From contig NZ_OY764544.1 in assembly GCF_963668475.1 (NCBI RefSeq), positions 310,001 to 374,000 of the forward strand: a stretch of 64,000 nt of DNA, written 5' to 3'. Position 1 is the stretch's first letter, and each line of letters opens with the position of its first letter. The notes below the pieces were generated by a model. It saw nothing but the letters and a program-made list of their open reading frames with translations. It was not told where the DNA came from and made no database searches. The DNA comes from an uncultured Methanospirillum sp. GTDB lineage: Archaea; Halobacteriota; Methanomicrobia; Methanomicrobiales; Methanospirillaceae. Positions 27,809 to 36,383 of this stretch are shown here, in pieces. The position numbers and the translations under genes were made by a program.

Positions 27809-29728
27809 TCACCATAATCCCTTCCTTATTCTGAGAGAGTTCAGAAGGACTGCAATTGTAGAGATCTGATGCCCTATTGCACCAACTGCAGGAGAGATAA
27901 CCCCGGTAGAGGCTCCGGCTATCATGATGAAGTTCAAGCTCAGTGCAAGAGTGACCCCAGTGATTATGATGCTCCGGGTCTTTCGGCCAAGTTCAAGAAA
28001 ACCAGGTAAATGGCTCAAGCCGCCCTGCATAAGCACGACACCGGCTGTCTCCAGAGCTACCGTATCTTCCCTGCTTGCAATACTGATCCCAAGGTCTGAT
28101 CCCGCGAGCGCCGGACCGTCATTGGTTCCGTCTCCCACAAAACAGACCTTTTCTCCGTCGGCCTGCAGTCTCTCGATAAACTTCTGTTTCTGATCAGGGC
28201 GAAGTCCGGCGTGTATAGAATTACCGGAAAGACCACATTTATCCCCGATTATGGCTGCTGCCTGTGGTGAATCACCAGTCAGAACAGCAATAGTCCGAAT
28301 GCCTGAAGATCTAATTTTGTCTATGACACCGGCTGATTCTTCACGTATCTCATCATGGATCAGGATCATGCCGAGAAACAATCTGTTCTTTGCAATGAAT
28401 ACAGCGGTCTCTCCTCCCGTTCCGTCAACATAAACGGTTTTCGGGATTATTACCCCGTTGTTCTCCAGAAAACCCCGGGTACCGATATGTATAAGTTCGC
28501 CTTCACGCTCATCCTCAACCCCTTCTCCTGGATACTGTCTTCCTGATCCCTGTACTGGAAGAGAAATTCCTGCCTGCTGTGCAGCTCTGACAATTGCTTT
28601 TCCTGTCGGGTGTGGAGATGACTGTTCAGCAGGACCTGCAACCTCCAGAAGATCATGCTTTGTAAAACCTGCTGCAGGCAGGATATCTGAAACACTCATC
28701 ACCCCGGTAGATAGTGTTCCGGTCTTGTCAAAGATTACTGCGGATATATCATGGCAAATCTCAAGGTATTCACCTCTTTTGATGAGAATTCCTCTCTTTG
28801 CCGCATGCCCTATGGCAGTCAGAACTGCAGATGGTGTTGCCAAAAGAATGGCACAGGGGCATGCTACTATCAGCACTGCTATAGCACGGACAATATCCCT
28901 GCTCCAGACAAAGACAAGTCCGGCAATAACCAACATAAGCGGTGTGTACCAACGCGAAAACCGATCGATAAACGGATGAGAGGGAGGCCTGCGAAGTCCT
29001 GCATTATGGACAAGATCCACAACCTGTGCATATGTCGACTGTGATGACATTCTGATTGCCTCGATGAGAAGCACCCCGTCAAGATTAACACTCCCGGAAC
29101 TGACAAATTCCCCAGTTTTACGGAGAACTGGAAGACTCTCTCCGGTTAAGCAGGATTCATCAAGTCCTGACTGACCTTCCCTGATTATTCCATCGACCGG
29201 GACAATATCACCTGGCCTGACAACTACCAGATCACCGACTTGGATCAGGTTCACATCAACAGAAACTGTTTCACCGTCCTTAATGACATATCCGGTCCTG
29301 GGATGTCGTTTAATAATACCTTCGATATCCTTCTGTGATCTGGCATACACATATGATTCTACTAACTCACCGATAGCAAGAATGAGTGATATTTCAGCTG
29401 CCGTCGTATACTCACTGATAATAACTGCTCCGATGATAGCAAGGGCTGCAAGTTCACATACGTTTCTCTGACCTCGGACCAGACCGGAAATTGCTTCGTG
29501 CAGGATGGGAATCGCAGTCAGACCAAGTGAGATAAGAGCAGCACAGGTTCCGATAAGTGGCTTATCTGCTGTATATACTTCTGCAACAAAGGTAATCAGA
29601 AGGAAAAATGCTGATCCAGATACAAGAATTATCTCCTTTCGATATGCCGATTCTGATTGTATTGAAGCACAACTGCAACAGGTACTGCTGCAACTTGTAT
29701 CCGAACATGAAGAAGATTCTGATGTCAT
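27809..29728 (-). CDS. P1B-type heavy-metal transporting ATPase
   Basis: A 639-residue metal pump. It has no classical GMxCxxC domain; instead the N-terminus is a Ser/Cys-rich stretch with Cys8, 13, 17, 18 and 20. The catalytic set is intact: T-G-E-S in the actuator, C-P-C in the transport helix (V-A-C-P-C-A-I-L-L), D-K-T-G-T as the phosphorylation site, an S-P-H-P soft-metal His-Pro motif and G-D-G-T-N-D-G-P-A. The last helix has G-H-Q-I-S-T-I-A-V-L-L-N-S. That pattern does not clearly match the copper type, so Zn, Cd, Mn or another metal is open. Its ATG is 2 bases past the marR stop, so the two are coupled. Confidence 0.93.
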   Translation of the reverse strand: MTSESSSCSDTSCSSTCCSCASIQSESAYRKEIILVSGSAFFLLITFVAEVYTADKPLIGTCAALISLGLTAIPILHEAISGLVRGQRNVCELAALAIIGAVIISEYTTAAEISLILAIGELVESYVYARSQKDIEGIIKRHPRTGYVIKDGETVSVDVNLIQVGDLVVVRPGDIVPVDGIIREGQSGLDESCLTGESLPVLRKTGEFVSSGSVNLDGVLLIEAIRMSSQSTYAQVVDLVHNAGLRRPPSHPFIDRFSRWYTPLMLVIAGLVFVWSRDIVRAIAVLIVACPCAILLATPSAVLTAIGHAAKRGILIKRGEYLEICHDISAVIFDKTGTLSTGVMSVSDILPAAGFTKHDLLEVAGPAEQSSPHPTGKAIVRAAQQAGISLPVQGSGRQYPGEGVEDEREGELIHIGTRGFLENNGVIIPKTVYVDGTGGETAVFIAKNRLFLGMILIHDEIREESAGVIDKIRSSGIRTIAVLTGDSPQAAAIIGDKCGLSGNSIHAGLRPDQKQKFIERLQADGEKVCFVGDGTNDGPALAGSDLGISIASREDTVALETAGVVLMQGGLSHLPGFLELGRKTRSIIITGVTLALSLNFIMIAGASTGVISPAVGAIGHQISTIAVLLNSLRIRKGLW

Positions 29729-29730
29729 GC

Positions 29731-30159
29731 TCAGATATTCTCGTTTATCTTTCTGAGAATGGCCACAAATAATTCTGAATCTTTTTCGCCGAGAATGGAC
29801 GAGATCTCTTCAGCCAGACTCAAATGATGACGGTGATGCTCTTCATATGCTTCGCATCCAACTAATGTGAGCTCGATGATGTAGGAACGACGATCATGCT
29901 CTGCCCTGATCCTGCACGCGTACCCTCCTCGTTCAAGCCGATCAACAGTCATCGTGGTTGTACCGGTGGTGAGACCCAGTCTTCCCGCTAATTCCTTCAT
30001 GTTCATCCGTCCGTAATGCCCAAGAACTTCGATCGCATGGGCATCAGCGATCTTCAGATGACCTGCCTCTATGATCGAACTTTCCCATGAAGAGAATCTG
30101 TCAAAAAATTCCACTAATCCCTCATTTAACTCATCAATAAGAGGAGAAGGTTCAGACAC
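29731..30159 (-). CDS. MarR-family transcriptional regulator
   Basis: A 142-residue winged-helix regulator. The start is GTG at 30159 with GGAGTG seven bases upstream. The helix-turn-helix reads L-G-H-Y-G-R-M-N-M-K-E-L-A-G-R-L-G-L-T, followed by the T-M-T-V-D-R-L-E-R-G-G recognition helix and the R-R-x-Y-x-I-x-L wing. MarR proteins usually repress their own operon until a ligand binds. Being the first gene before a metal ATPase and preceded by a perfect inverted repeat at 30199-30215, it is a strong candidate for the metal- or thiol-responsive repressor of this operon. No Cys-rich metal site is obvious in it. Confidence 0.9.
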   Translation of the reverse strand: MSEPSPLIDELNEGLVEFFDRFSSWESSIIEAGHLKIADAHAIEVLGHYGRMNMKELAGRLGLTTGTTTMTVDRLERGGYACRIRAEHDRRSYIIELTLVGCEAYEEHHRHHLSLAEEISSILGEKDSELFVAILRKINENI

Positions 30160-30198
30160 AATTATTCACTCCATAATCAGAATGTAGCATTATCATGC

Positions 30199-30215
30199 GA
30201 TCAAATATTTTGATC
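30199..30215 (-). promoter_or_regulatory. Inverted repeat, likely MarR operator
   Basis: Perfect 7-bp arms GATCAAA and TTTGATC with a 3-base spacer, 40 bases upstream of the marR GTG. Position, size and AT-rich centre fit a dimeric winged-helix operator overlapping the promoter. No second copy was noticed elsewhere in the window. Confidence 0.5.
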
Positions 30216-30305
30216 ACCTAACTATTTGAAGGATAAGTATTCAGGACAATAAAGAATTACGACACAACACGATCGAATCAGAACTATCACGAGAGACAAA
30301 AAAGT

Positions 30306-30677
30306 TCAGATAGAGCGGGATACTCCCTGAATCATACATTCTGCACTTTCATCATCGCATCCCATCTTTCGAAGTGTAACACCCTTGTTGTACCAGGTCT
30401 CTGAATTGAAGGGATCGCATTCGAGAGCTGAATCATAGCAGGAGATTGCTTCATTGTATCTGCCCATGAGATCATAGGTATTACCTTTGGCATGATGGGC
30501 ACCGGCATGTGCAGGTTCCATCTGTAGTACCTGATCATACATCTCGAGAGCTTTCTCATAATTACCTGCCATCTGCATCTCAAGTGCCTGATGCATTGTT
30601 ATCTCGGTGTAGGGATTTGTAATAATCACAGTTCTGCCAGGGGCACTGAACTCCTGACCCGTTATCATGACTGACAT
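30306..30677 (-). CDS. Small cytoplasmic TPR protein
   Basis: A 123-residue protein. The ATG at 30677 is chosen because AGGAGGT lies 7 bases before it, although the frame stays open to 30839. From about residue 27 there are nearly three TPR units (EKALEMYDQVLQMEPAHAG, NEAISCYDSALECDPFNSE, then a partial one). No signal peptide is present. The N-terminal 25 residues (SAPGRTVIITNPYTEI) are not TPR. Partner unknown. It precedes the marR operon in the same direction with 146 bases between, and the operator lies in that gap, so it is probably a separate unit. Confidence 0.75.
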   Translation of the reverse strand: MSVMITGQEFSAPGRTVIITNPYTEITMHQALEMQMAGNYEKALEMYDQVLQMEPAHAGAHHAKGNTYDLMGRYNEAISCYDSALECDPFNSETWYNKGVTLRKMGCDDESAECMIQGVSRSI

Positions 30678-31138
30678 TATTTTTACCTCCTGAAACTTGC
30701 CCGGACTGGATTGCACAGTCATACTGCCCTGACTTCTTTTGACTCCCACGTTTATCTGCACATTCTCCCTGACAGATAAATCAGTGACGGTATCAGACAT
30801 GACCTGACTTGTGGTCCTGGACAGTCCGATTTGGAACAACTATCCGGGATCAGGCAAAAACCCCTGACCAGACAGGATATGATTACTCATATCACCTGTA
30901 CCCCGTTTCTGGGGACACAGTTCATCCTTACGAGAGATGATATAGATTTTCGAAGCACGGGTGCATGGCAGGTGTGTTATACAGATCAAACCCTTTTTTA
31001 TCTACCCGGTAATTCATGAATCTTCCTAATAATGAGAGAGATCAGAGATGCGGGAATGGAAGATACATACATACACTTCCGTGATACGAGTCATCAAATA
31101 ACAGAAGCAGCATATTATCAGCATCACGCGGTGAGATT
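30678..31138. other. Intergenic region between divergent genes
   Basis: About 460 bases. The reading frames on both strands here (minus frame extending the TPR gene to 30839, and a plus frame 30831-31019) lack ribosome sites and family features. The space most likely holds promoters for the TPR gene and the DUF4013 gene. Nothing else recognised. Confidence 0.4.
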
Positions 31139-31825
31139 ATGAGAATTAGCGATGCTTTAAGTGATTCCTGGGGCTTTGCTCAGGATGCCCTCTTTGGAAA
31201 ATGGGTGCGATGGATCATGCTGGTCATCAGTTCGATCATCTTCCCGGTAATGTACGGGTATACCGTGCGTGTCATGAAGGGGGTTGAACCAGTATATGAA
31301 GAAGAATCTTTTTTCAGCCTGTTTATCGATGGGATCAAGTTGTGTGTGATCAACATCGTGTATATGATCATACCGATGCTGGCATTCATCGCAACGGTGG
31401 GATATGCCATCATCGGCATCATCAGTTCTGGAGAAGATATCTCATTAGCCTCAATACTCCCGATTGTCGGAGGAGTTATCACAGGTCTTGTCATCACCAT
31501 CATCCTGGCAATAATCTTCGGGCTCCTTGGTATCATCGGATCAGTCAGGTTTGCAAGAACAGGTGAGATGGGTCAGGCATTTGCCATCGGCGAGATCATG
31601 GCAACCATCGGGAGGATTGGATGGGTTCATTACATCGCCTCTATCATCGCTCTGATGGTTGTCGTCTTCTTCCTGATCATAATCATAACTATCATAGAAC
31701 TTGTCCTCGCCATCGTTCCGATTGCTGGCTGGATTATTGGATGGATTTTGAGTCTGTTCCTTGGCCCTTTTATCTCTCTGATGACGAGCAGATTTTACTC
31801 ACTCCTGTATGACACAGGAGTATAA
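31139..31825 (+). CDS. DUF4013 membrane protein
   Basis: A 228-residue integral membrane protein with about five long helices rich in Ile and Val. The N-terminus (DALSDSWGFAQ..GKWVRW) and the Y-G-Y-T-V-R-V-M-K-G loop match the DUF4013 family found widely in methanogens. Function unknown. GGTGAGATT lies at the start. Its stop is 5 bases from the convergent stop of the dCache kinase. Confidence 0.78.
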   Translation: MRISDALSDSWGFAQDALFGKWVRWIMLVISSIIFPVMYGYTVRVMKGVEPVYEEESFFSLFIDGIKLCVINIVYMIIPMLAFIATVGYAIIGIISSGEDISLASILPIVGGVITGLVITIILAIIFGLLGIIGSVRFARTGEMGQAFAIGEIMATIGRIGWVHYIASIIALMVVVFFLIIIITIIELVLAIVPIAGWIIGWILSLFLGPFISLMTSRFYSLLYDTGV

Positions 31826-31830
31826 TTTTT

Positions 31831-34578
31831 TTATTCTGAACTGAACCTGAACTTTCCTTTTGGAACCAGGATCTCAAACCTACAGTTGGTCCCAAACGTA
31901 CCTCGTTCAGAGATGACAATATCAGATATTGAGAGGATCTCTCTGGTCAAAAACAATCCGTATCCGGTATTTTTTCCAAATCCACGTTCAAATATGATCT
32001 CCTTGTTCTCATCAGGAACACCGGAGCCGTTATCTTCAACAGATATTATGAGCCCTTCAGGTTTTTCTTCTGCAGCGATGGTGATCTCAGTGAGACCTTC
32101 TCCATGCCTGACGGCATTCTCGATAAGGTTGTAACAGACCTTCTCTAATAAAGGATCAGCAAGGATTGAGATGCCGGTTATGGTATTGTGAAGAATCACA
32201 GAACCCAGGTCAACATCCTTTGCAGACTTTCTGCAGGTCTCCCCGACATCCTGCCAGACCGGGACCTTTAATCCTAACTCCTGATAGGTTTTGGTGAAGG
32301 CTACAAAATGTTCGATCTCTGCCATGGAACGTCCGATTGCTGTGACCGATTCGGACTGTTCCTGCGTAAGAGGGGTCTCTTCGAGAAGAAAGAGATGGGC
32401 TTTCGTAATCATGATTTTATTAATTATATCATGACGGGTGATACTGGAGAGGAGGTTTAACTTCTTATTGGCGATCAAAAGAGCCTCTTCATCCATTTTA
32501 TGTGACGTAATATCCCGTATAGACTCGATGGCTCCGATGATCTCTCCTTTCTTGTTATAGAGAGGAGCTGCAAGGCAGGAGAAATATTTCACCTCGCCTG
32601 AAAGATCGATCCGGAAGCTTGTCTTTAATAGATCACCGGAACGCTCGATATCAGGGTAAAAACTGCCATCATACTTCTTTGAAGTGAGTGCAATATCTAC
32701 CAGAATCGGCTGATTCGTATTGTGAATAGCTTCAGAATGTGCGTAATTATTCTTCCCGATCATCTCAGCAGAGAATTTTCCGGTTAGTTTTTCAATTGCC
32801 CGGTTCCAGATGATGATCCTCCCTTCGGCATCAATGACAAAGGTTGGATCCGGAAGAAACTGCAGAATTGTTTTTATCTGCGAGTAGGATTCCTGTAGGG
32901 CTTCCTGCTCTGCAAACGTGATGATTGCCATCCGCTGATCAGTAATATCCCTGATATGTACCAGGCTTAAGGATCGTCCCTCTGCTGGAATCCTGCTAAG
33001 GCGGATATTCATAAACTGCTCTTTACCGTTACTTATACGCGAGATAGTCCGGTCAAGATACCCACTCTCGGGTTCTGATCCTAGTCGAATCATCTCACCA
33101 ATTCCAGGGCCCAGGTTATCAAAGAGGTTTCTGACATCTTTACCTGGTGCATCTTTTCGAGAGATCCCAAACATCTCCTCTCCTGCCCGGTTCATCTGTA
33201 CAAGGGTATATGTATCGAAAAGAATGATGGCATCTGCTGAGGACTGGAAAAGACGGATGTATCGTTCTTCACTGGTTTTTAAGGATGTAAATGTTGACTG
33301 TAACTGATCAGCCATCTGTTTGAATGACTCGGAGAGTTCGCCGATCTCATCGTGACGATCAAGATCAACCCAGTCAGTCCAGTCTCCTTTGGCCAGAGAT
33401 CGGGCAGACCTGTTCAGTGACAAAACCGGATTGGTAATCCAGCGTGCAAGTCCTACACAGAGGAGGATTGTTCCAAGCACCGATCCAATGATGAGAAGGA
33501 TTGTCAGGTTATTGTTGGCATCAACCTTTGCCATGAAATCTGATGCAGGTATGACGACCACAATCAGCCAGTCCAGACCATGGGTATCCTGATATGGTGA
33601 AACCTGCACCCATTCGCGGACTCCGTTGGCATCAAACTGAAACTGTTCACGAGAGGTGATATTAGTATGATTATGTACATGATTTATCAGGTACCGGCTT
33701 GTTGATTGTACAACTGAATCGCTTGAGTTGAGGGCAGATAACCTCACCAGGGTTCCATTCTCTTTAATATATGGATCACCTGATCCGGACGAGGCAACAA
33801 GGAGCCCTGATTTTTCAATAATAAAGGCCTGTCCATGATTTGATATCCGAAGGCCCTGTAGAAATTCTCCAATACCTCCGAGTGTCAGCGATGTGTCCAG
33901 GACTCCGAGAAGGTTATTTTTTTCTGAATAGACCGGGACAACTGCATCCTGGCTTACAACCCCTTCAACCCACATGTAGATAGGGGTCCATGTAGATCTG
34001 CCAGCAGTTACTGCAGCCTTGTACCAGGGCCGGGTCCTGGGATCGTACGGAACAGGTTCAACAGTCTTACTGATGAGCTGGCCTTCACTGTCAGTAAGAT
34101 ATTCTACAAAAGAGAAGTTGGTGCTTGCTCTTGAGAATCCAAGATATCGGTCAGTTCCATTTACAATTCCCGGTGCTCCTACTGAAGAGATAATCGTATA
34201 GTTTCCTTCCTCTTCATTTGCATGACATATGGATTCGACTGTAGGAAAACGATATGAGAGAGATCTGAAATATTTCTCCAGGACAGCGTTATCGTGTACA
34301 TCAATTCCACCGTACTTTATGCTGTCCAGGCAGAGCGAATTTACGAGGTGAGGGGTTTCTAGATAAACATCAAGATGTTGAACTATCCTGTCTGATATCT
34401 CACCCTCTAACTGGCTCGCTAGATCTGATGTTGTATATTGAGTATTAAGGTACGCAAGAAGCCATGTTATCCCCATGGCACAGATCAGTAGTATAACCAG
34501 CGAGACTGTAAGGACAGTACGAAGTCTGAACTTCCCGATAAATCGTTTGACTGATTGGAGTACCATTGCAGAACCCAT
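31831..34578 (-). CDS. Membrane sensor histidine kinase: dCache, HAMP, PAS x2, kinase
   Basis: A 915-residue kinase (911 if started at the second ATG). One transmembrane helix at about 22-44, an extracellular double-Cache region to about 365, a second helix (about 372-392) and a HAMP domain to about 445. Two PAS domains follow (about 455-570 and 585-700), then L-S-S-I-T-R-H-D-I-I-N and the ATPase with N-L-I-E-N-A-V-R-H-G-E, D-N-G-S-G-V and G-K-N-T-G-Y-G-L-F. The Cache part has D-P-R-T-R-P-W-Y-K-A-A, the R-x-W-Y signature seen in amino-acid-binding dCache domains, so an amine or amino-acid signal is plausible but unproven. No response regulator is adjacent; it could signal to the REC-led proteins in the window. 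Confidence 0.93.
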   Translation of the reverse strand: MGSAMVLQSVKRFIGKFRLRTVLTVSLVILLICAMGITWLLAYLNTQYTTSDLASQLEGEISDRIVQHLDVYLETPHLVNSLCLDSIKYGGIDVHDNAVLEKYFRSLSYRFPTVESICHANEEEGNYTIISSVGAPGIVNGTDRYLGFSRASTNFSFVEYLTDSEGQLISKTVEPVPYDPRTRPWYKAAVTAGRSTWTPIYMWVEGVVSQDAVVPVYSEKNNLLGVLDTSLTLGGIGEFLQGLRISNHGQAFIIEKSGLLVASSGSGDPYIKENGTLVRLSALNSSDSVVQSTSRYLINHVHNHTNITSREQFQFDANGVREWVQVSPYQDTHGLDWLIVVVIPASDFMAKVDANNNLTILLIIGSVLGTILLCVGLARWITNPVLSLNRSARSLAKGDWTDWVDLDRHDEIGELSESFKQMADQLQSTFTSLKTSEERYIRLFQSSADAIILFDTYTLVQMNRAGEEMFGISRKDAPGKDVRNLFDNLGPGIGEMIRLGSEPESGYLDRTISRISNGKEQFMNIRLSRIPAEGRSLSLVHIRDITDQRMAIITFAEQEALQESYSQIKTILQFLPDPTFVIDAEGRIIIWNRAIEKLTGKFSAEMIGKNNYAHSEAIHNTNQPILVDIALTSKKYDGSFYPDIERSGDLLKTSFRIDLSGEVKYFSCLAAPLYNKKGEIIGAIESIRDITSHKMDEEALLIANKKLNLLSSITRHDIINKIMITKAHLFLLEETPLTQEQSESVTAIGRSMAEIEHFVAFTKTYQELGLKVPVWQDVGETCRKSAKDVDLGSVILHNTITGISILADPLLEKVCYNLIENAVRHGEGLTEITIAAEEKPEGLIISVEDNGSGVPDENKEIIFERGFGKNTGYGLFLTREILSISDIVISERGTFGTNCRFEILVPKGKFRFSSE

Positions 34579-34719
34579 GTATTATATTGACAGCACAATG
34601 TTGGCGAAGGGGCAGATACCTTACATTATAAGTCTACTTTAATGAGTCTGTCGATACTGTTTCACGTGCTTTATTTATGACTCAACATAGAATTTGAGGG
34701 GAAATCTACGGGATCTATC

Positions 34720-35835
34720 TTGACCTCTTCACCAATTACCCGATTAGTAGAATCTAATCATATACCTCTGATCTGTGTAATTGTTGCTGCATTGCTTTTC
34801 AGCATCAGCACACCTGTTTCATAATTAATTCTTGCAGATGCTGGATCATTAACCATCTGTGCTCTGATGTACGCGGGAACCATAACCGGTATGGGAGCAT
34901 TCGCTCTTATCAGAAACCGGCATATAGGAAAATCTGATATAACTGAAGCACCCCTGGTACTTCGAAATCTTCCTGCGCTTACTGCATCAAGTGTATTCGG
35001 TTCAATTCTGGCGCCTGCCATGCTCCTTGTAAGTCTTCAGTACATCTTGGCATCTGAAGTATCGCTCCTCACCAGTTTTGTTGCAGTAACCAACACTGTC
35101 ATTGCATTTCTCTTCTTCAGAGAGGCTGTATCGTCCAGGATATGGATAGCAATTTCCCTTATCACAATCGGATGCATGATTCTCTCATTCACCTCAGATC
35201 TCAGGCTGCAGATAACCCCCGGGGTCCTGGGGATACTGCTCACCTGTATATTCTGGGGATTTGAGGCATGATGGAACAGATCTCTGTCAGATCGTGATCC
35301 CATTCAGATTCAAGTTGCAAAAGGAGTCATCGCCCTACCGGTGCTTCTTGCAGGAACTTATCTTACTGGCGAACCCCTGCCAGTTTTTTCCAGAGTTATT
35401 GGTGGAATGCTCCTGGGTTTTTTCTGCTACAGCGGACTGCCCATGATCCTGTATCTGCTCAGTATGCGTAACCTTGGAATCTCACGGGCAGGATCGCTCT
35501 TTGGCATTAACCTGATATTGGGTATCATCTTCTCGTTCCTGATCTTCAGGGAGTAGCCCGGCTACTCTTTTGTATTTGCATTCATCATGATGCTTATCGG
35601 AATGTACCTCATCTTCACCGAGACACACATCCATCTGCATCATCACCCGCCACTTATTCACGAACACAGGCACACCCATGATGACGGGCATCATCAGCAT
35701 CTTCATACCGGTGACCGGTTCAAAAAAGAAGAGGTCCAGCCGCGATCTCATTCACATCTACATTCTCATGAGGAGATATCCCATGAACATCCCCACCGTC
35801 CTGACATTCATCACAGGCACAGGCATCAAATATAA
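34720..35835 (+). pseudogene. EamA/DMT-type permease with His-rich tail, broken by three stops
   Basis: One continuous plus-strand frame of about 370 codons encodes an EamA-type ten-helix transporter. It is interrupted by TAA at 34822-34824, TGA at 35269-35271 and TAG at 35554-35556, with no frameshift. Sequence on each side of every stop keeps the family pattern (LLFSISTPVS-stop-LILADAG, CIFWGFEA-stop-WNRSLSD, FLIFRE-stop-PGYSFVFAF). The last 65 residues (from about 35617) are extraordinarily His-rich (HIHLHHHPPL..HEHRHTHDDGHHQHLH), suggesting a metal link. The frame opens at 34681; TTG 34720 is the only start candidate before the first stop. Most likely a recently inactivated gene; three nonsense changes without indels is notable. 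Confidence 0.82.
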
Positions 35836-35853
35836 AAGAGTCCAGAGTGTAGT

Positions 35854-36333
35854 TTATTTTTCTTCTTTACCGCCAAGCCGTTTCGGTTGATCGCGTCTCT
35901 CATGTTCGCGCTGCTCGATTGCATCTAACCCTTTGATCATAAATCCAATCCTTGCTGCTTCTTTCTCGAGCTCTGCATCACGCTTTTGAAGGATCTCTAT
36001 GGTTTTAGTCAATTTTTCGATGACTTCAGGAGCAGTTCTGGGCCTGGTTCCTTTCAGAATATCAAAAACATCGTCGAGGTATATTCCTGATGTTTTCGAT
36101 ATAGCAACAGGCGAGAAATCACGCAGGCGTGAGAGAAGATCCGGAGGAATCGGGACACTCCATACAATATTTTCAATTTTTCTCTCTCTATCCCGACTTC
36201 CAAACAGGAAGAGCATCCCAAATCCAACCAACACAACTTTACCAGCCGTACAGAACCCGGGTATGCTAATCATGCCGCTCATACCCATTTCTGTATGGGA
36301 AATAGATAGTATTTTCGCTAATGGTCTAATCAT
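35854..36333 (-). CDS. Hypothetical membrane-anchored coiled-coil protein
   Basis: About 159 residues from the ATG at 36333; the frame is open to 36480, but that would overlap the divergent kinase start at 36384. A hydrophobic stretch (GKVVLVGFGMLFLFGS) provides one membrane helix. The cytoplasmic part has P-I-P-P-D-L-L-S-R-L-R-D-F-S and then a Lys/Glu-rich coiled coil (about 105-155) ending in a charged tail. I recognise no family. Its start lies 50 bases from that of the divergent REC-kinase, so a shared regulatory region and a functional link are possible. Confidence 0.5.
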   Translation of the reverse strand: MIRPLAKILSISHTEMGMSGMISIPGFCTAGKVVLVGFGMLFLFGSRDRERKIENIVWSVPIPPDLLSRLRDFSPVAISKTSGIYLDDVFDILKGTRPRTAPEVIEKLTKTIEILQKRDAELEKEAARIGFMIKGLDAIEQREHERRDQPKRLGGKEEK

Positions 36334-36383
36334 ATCGGCTATATAGGACGTAAGCCAACATATAGCGGCAAATATCTCAAAAT

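Noticed and set aside
30831..31019. 62-codon plus-strand frame in the TPR/DUF4013 gap
   Set aside because: TTG start with no ribosome site, no family features, and it overlaps the region upstream of the TPR gene.
35554..35556. TAG as a pyrrolysine codon in the transporter
   Set aside because: The same frame also has TAA and TGA, so decay explains all three better, and no pyl genes are in view.
35482..35751. Minus-strand frame across the His-rich tail
   Set aside because: A shadow of the repetitive CAT/CAC codons on the other strand.
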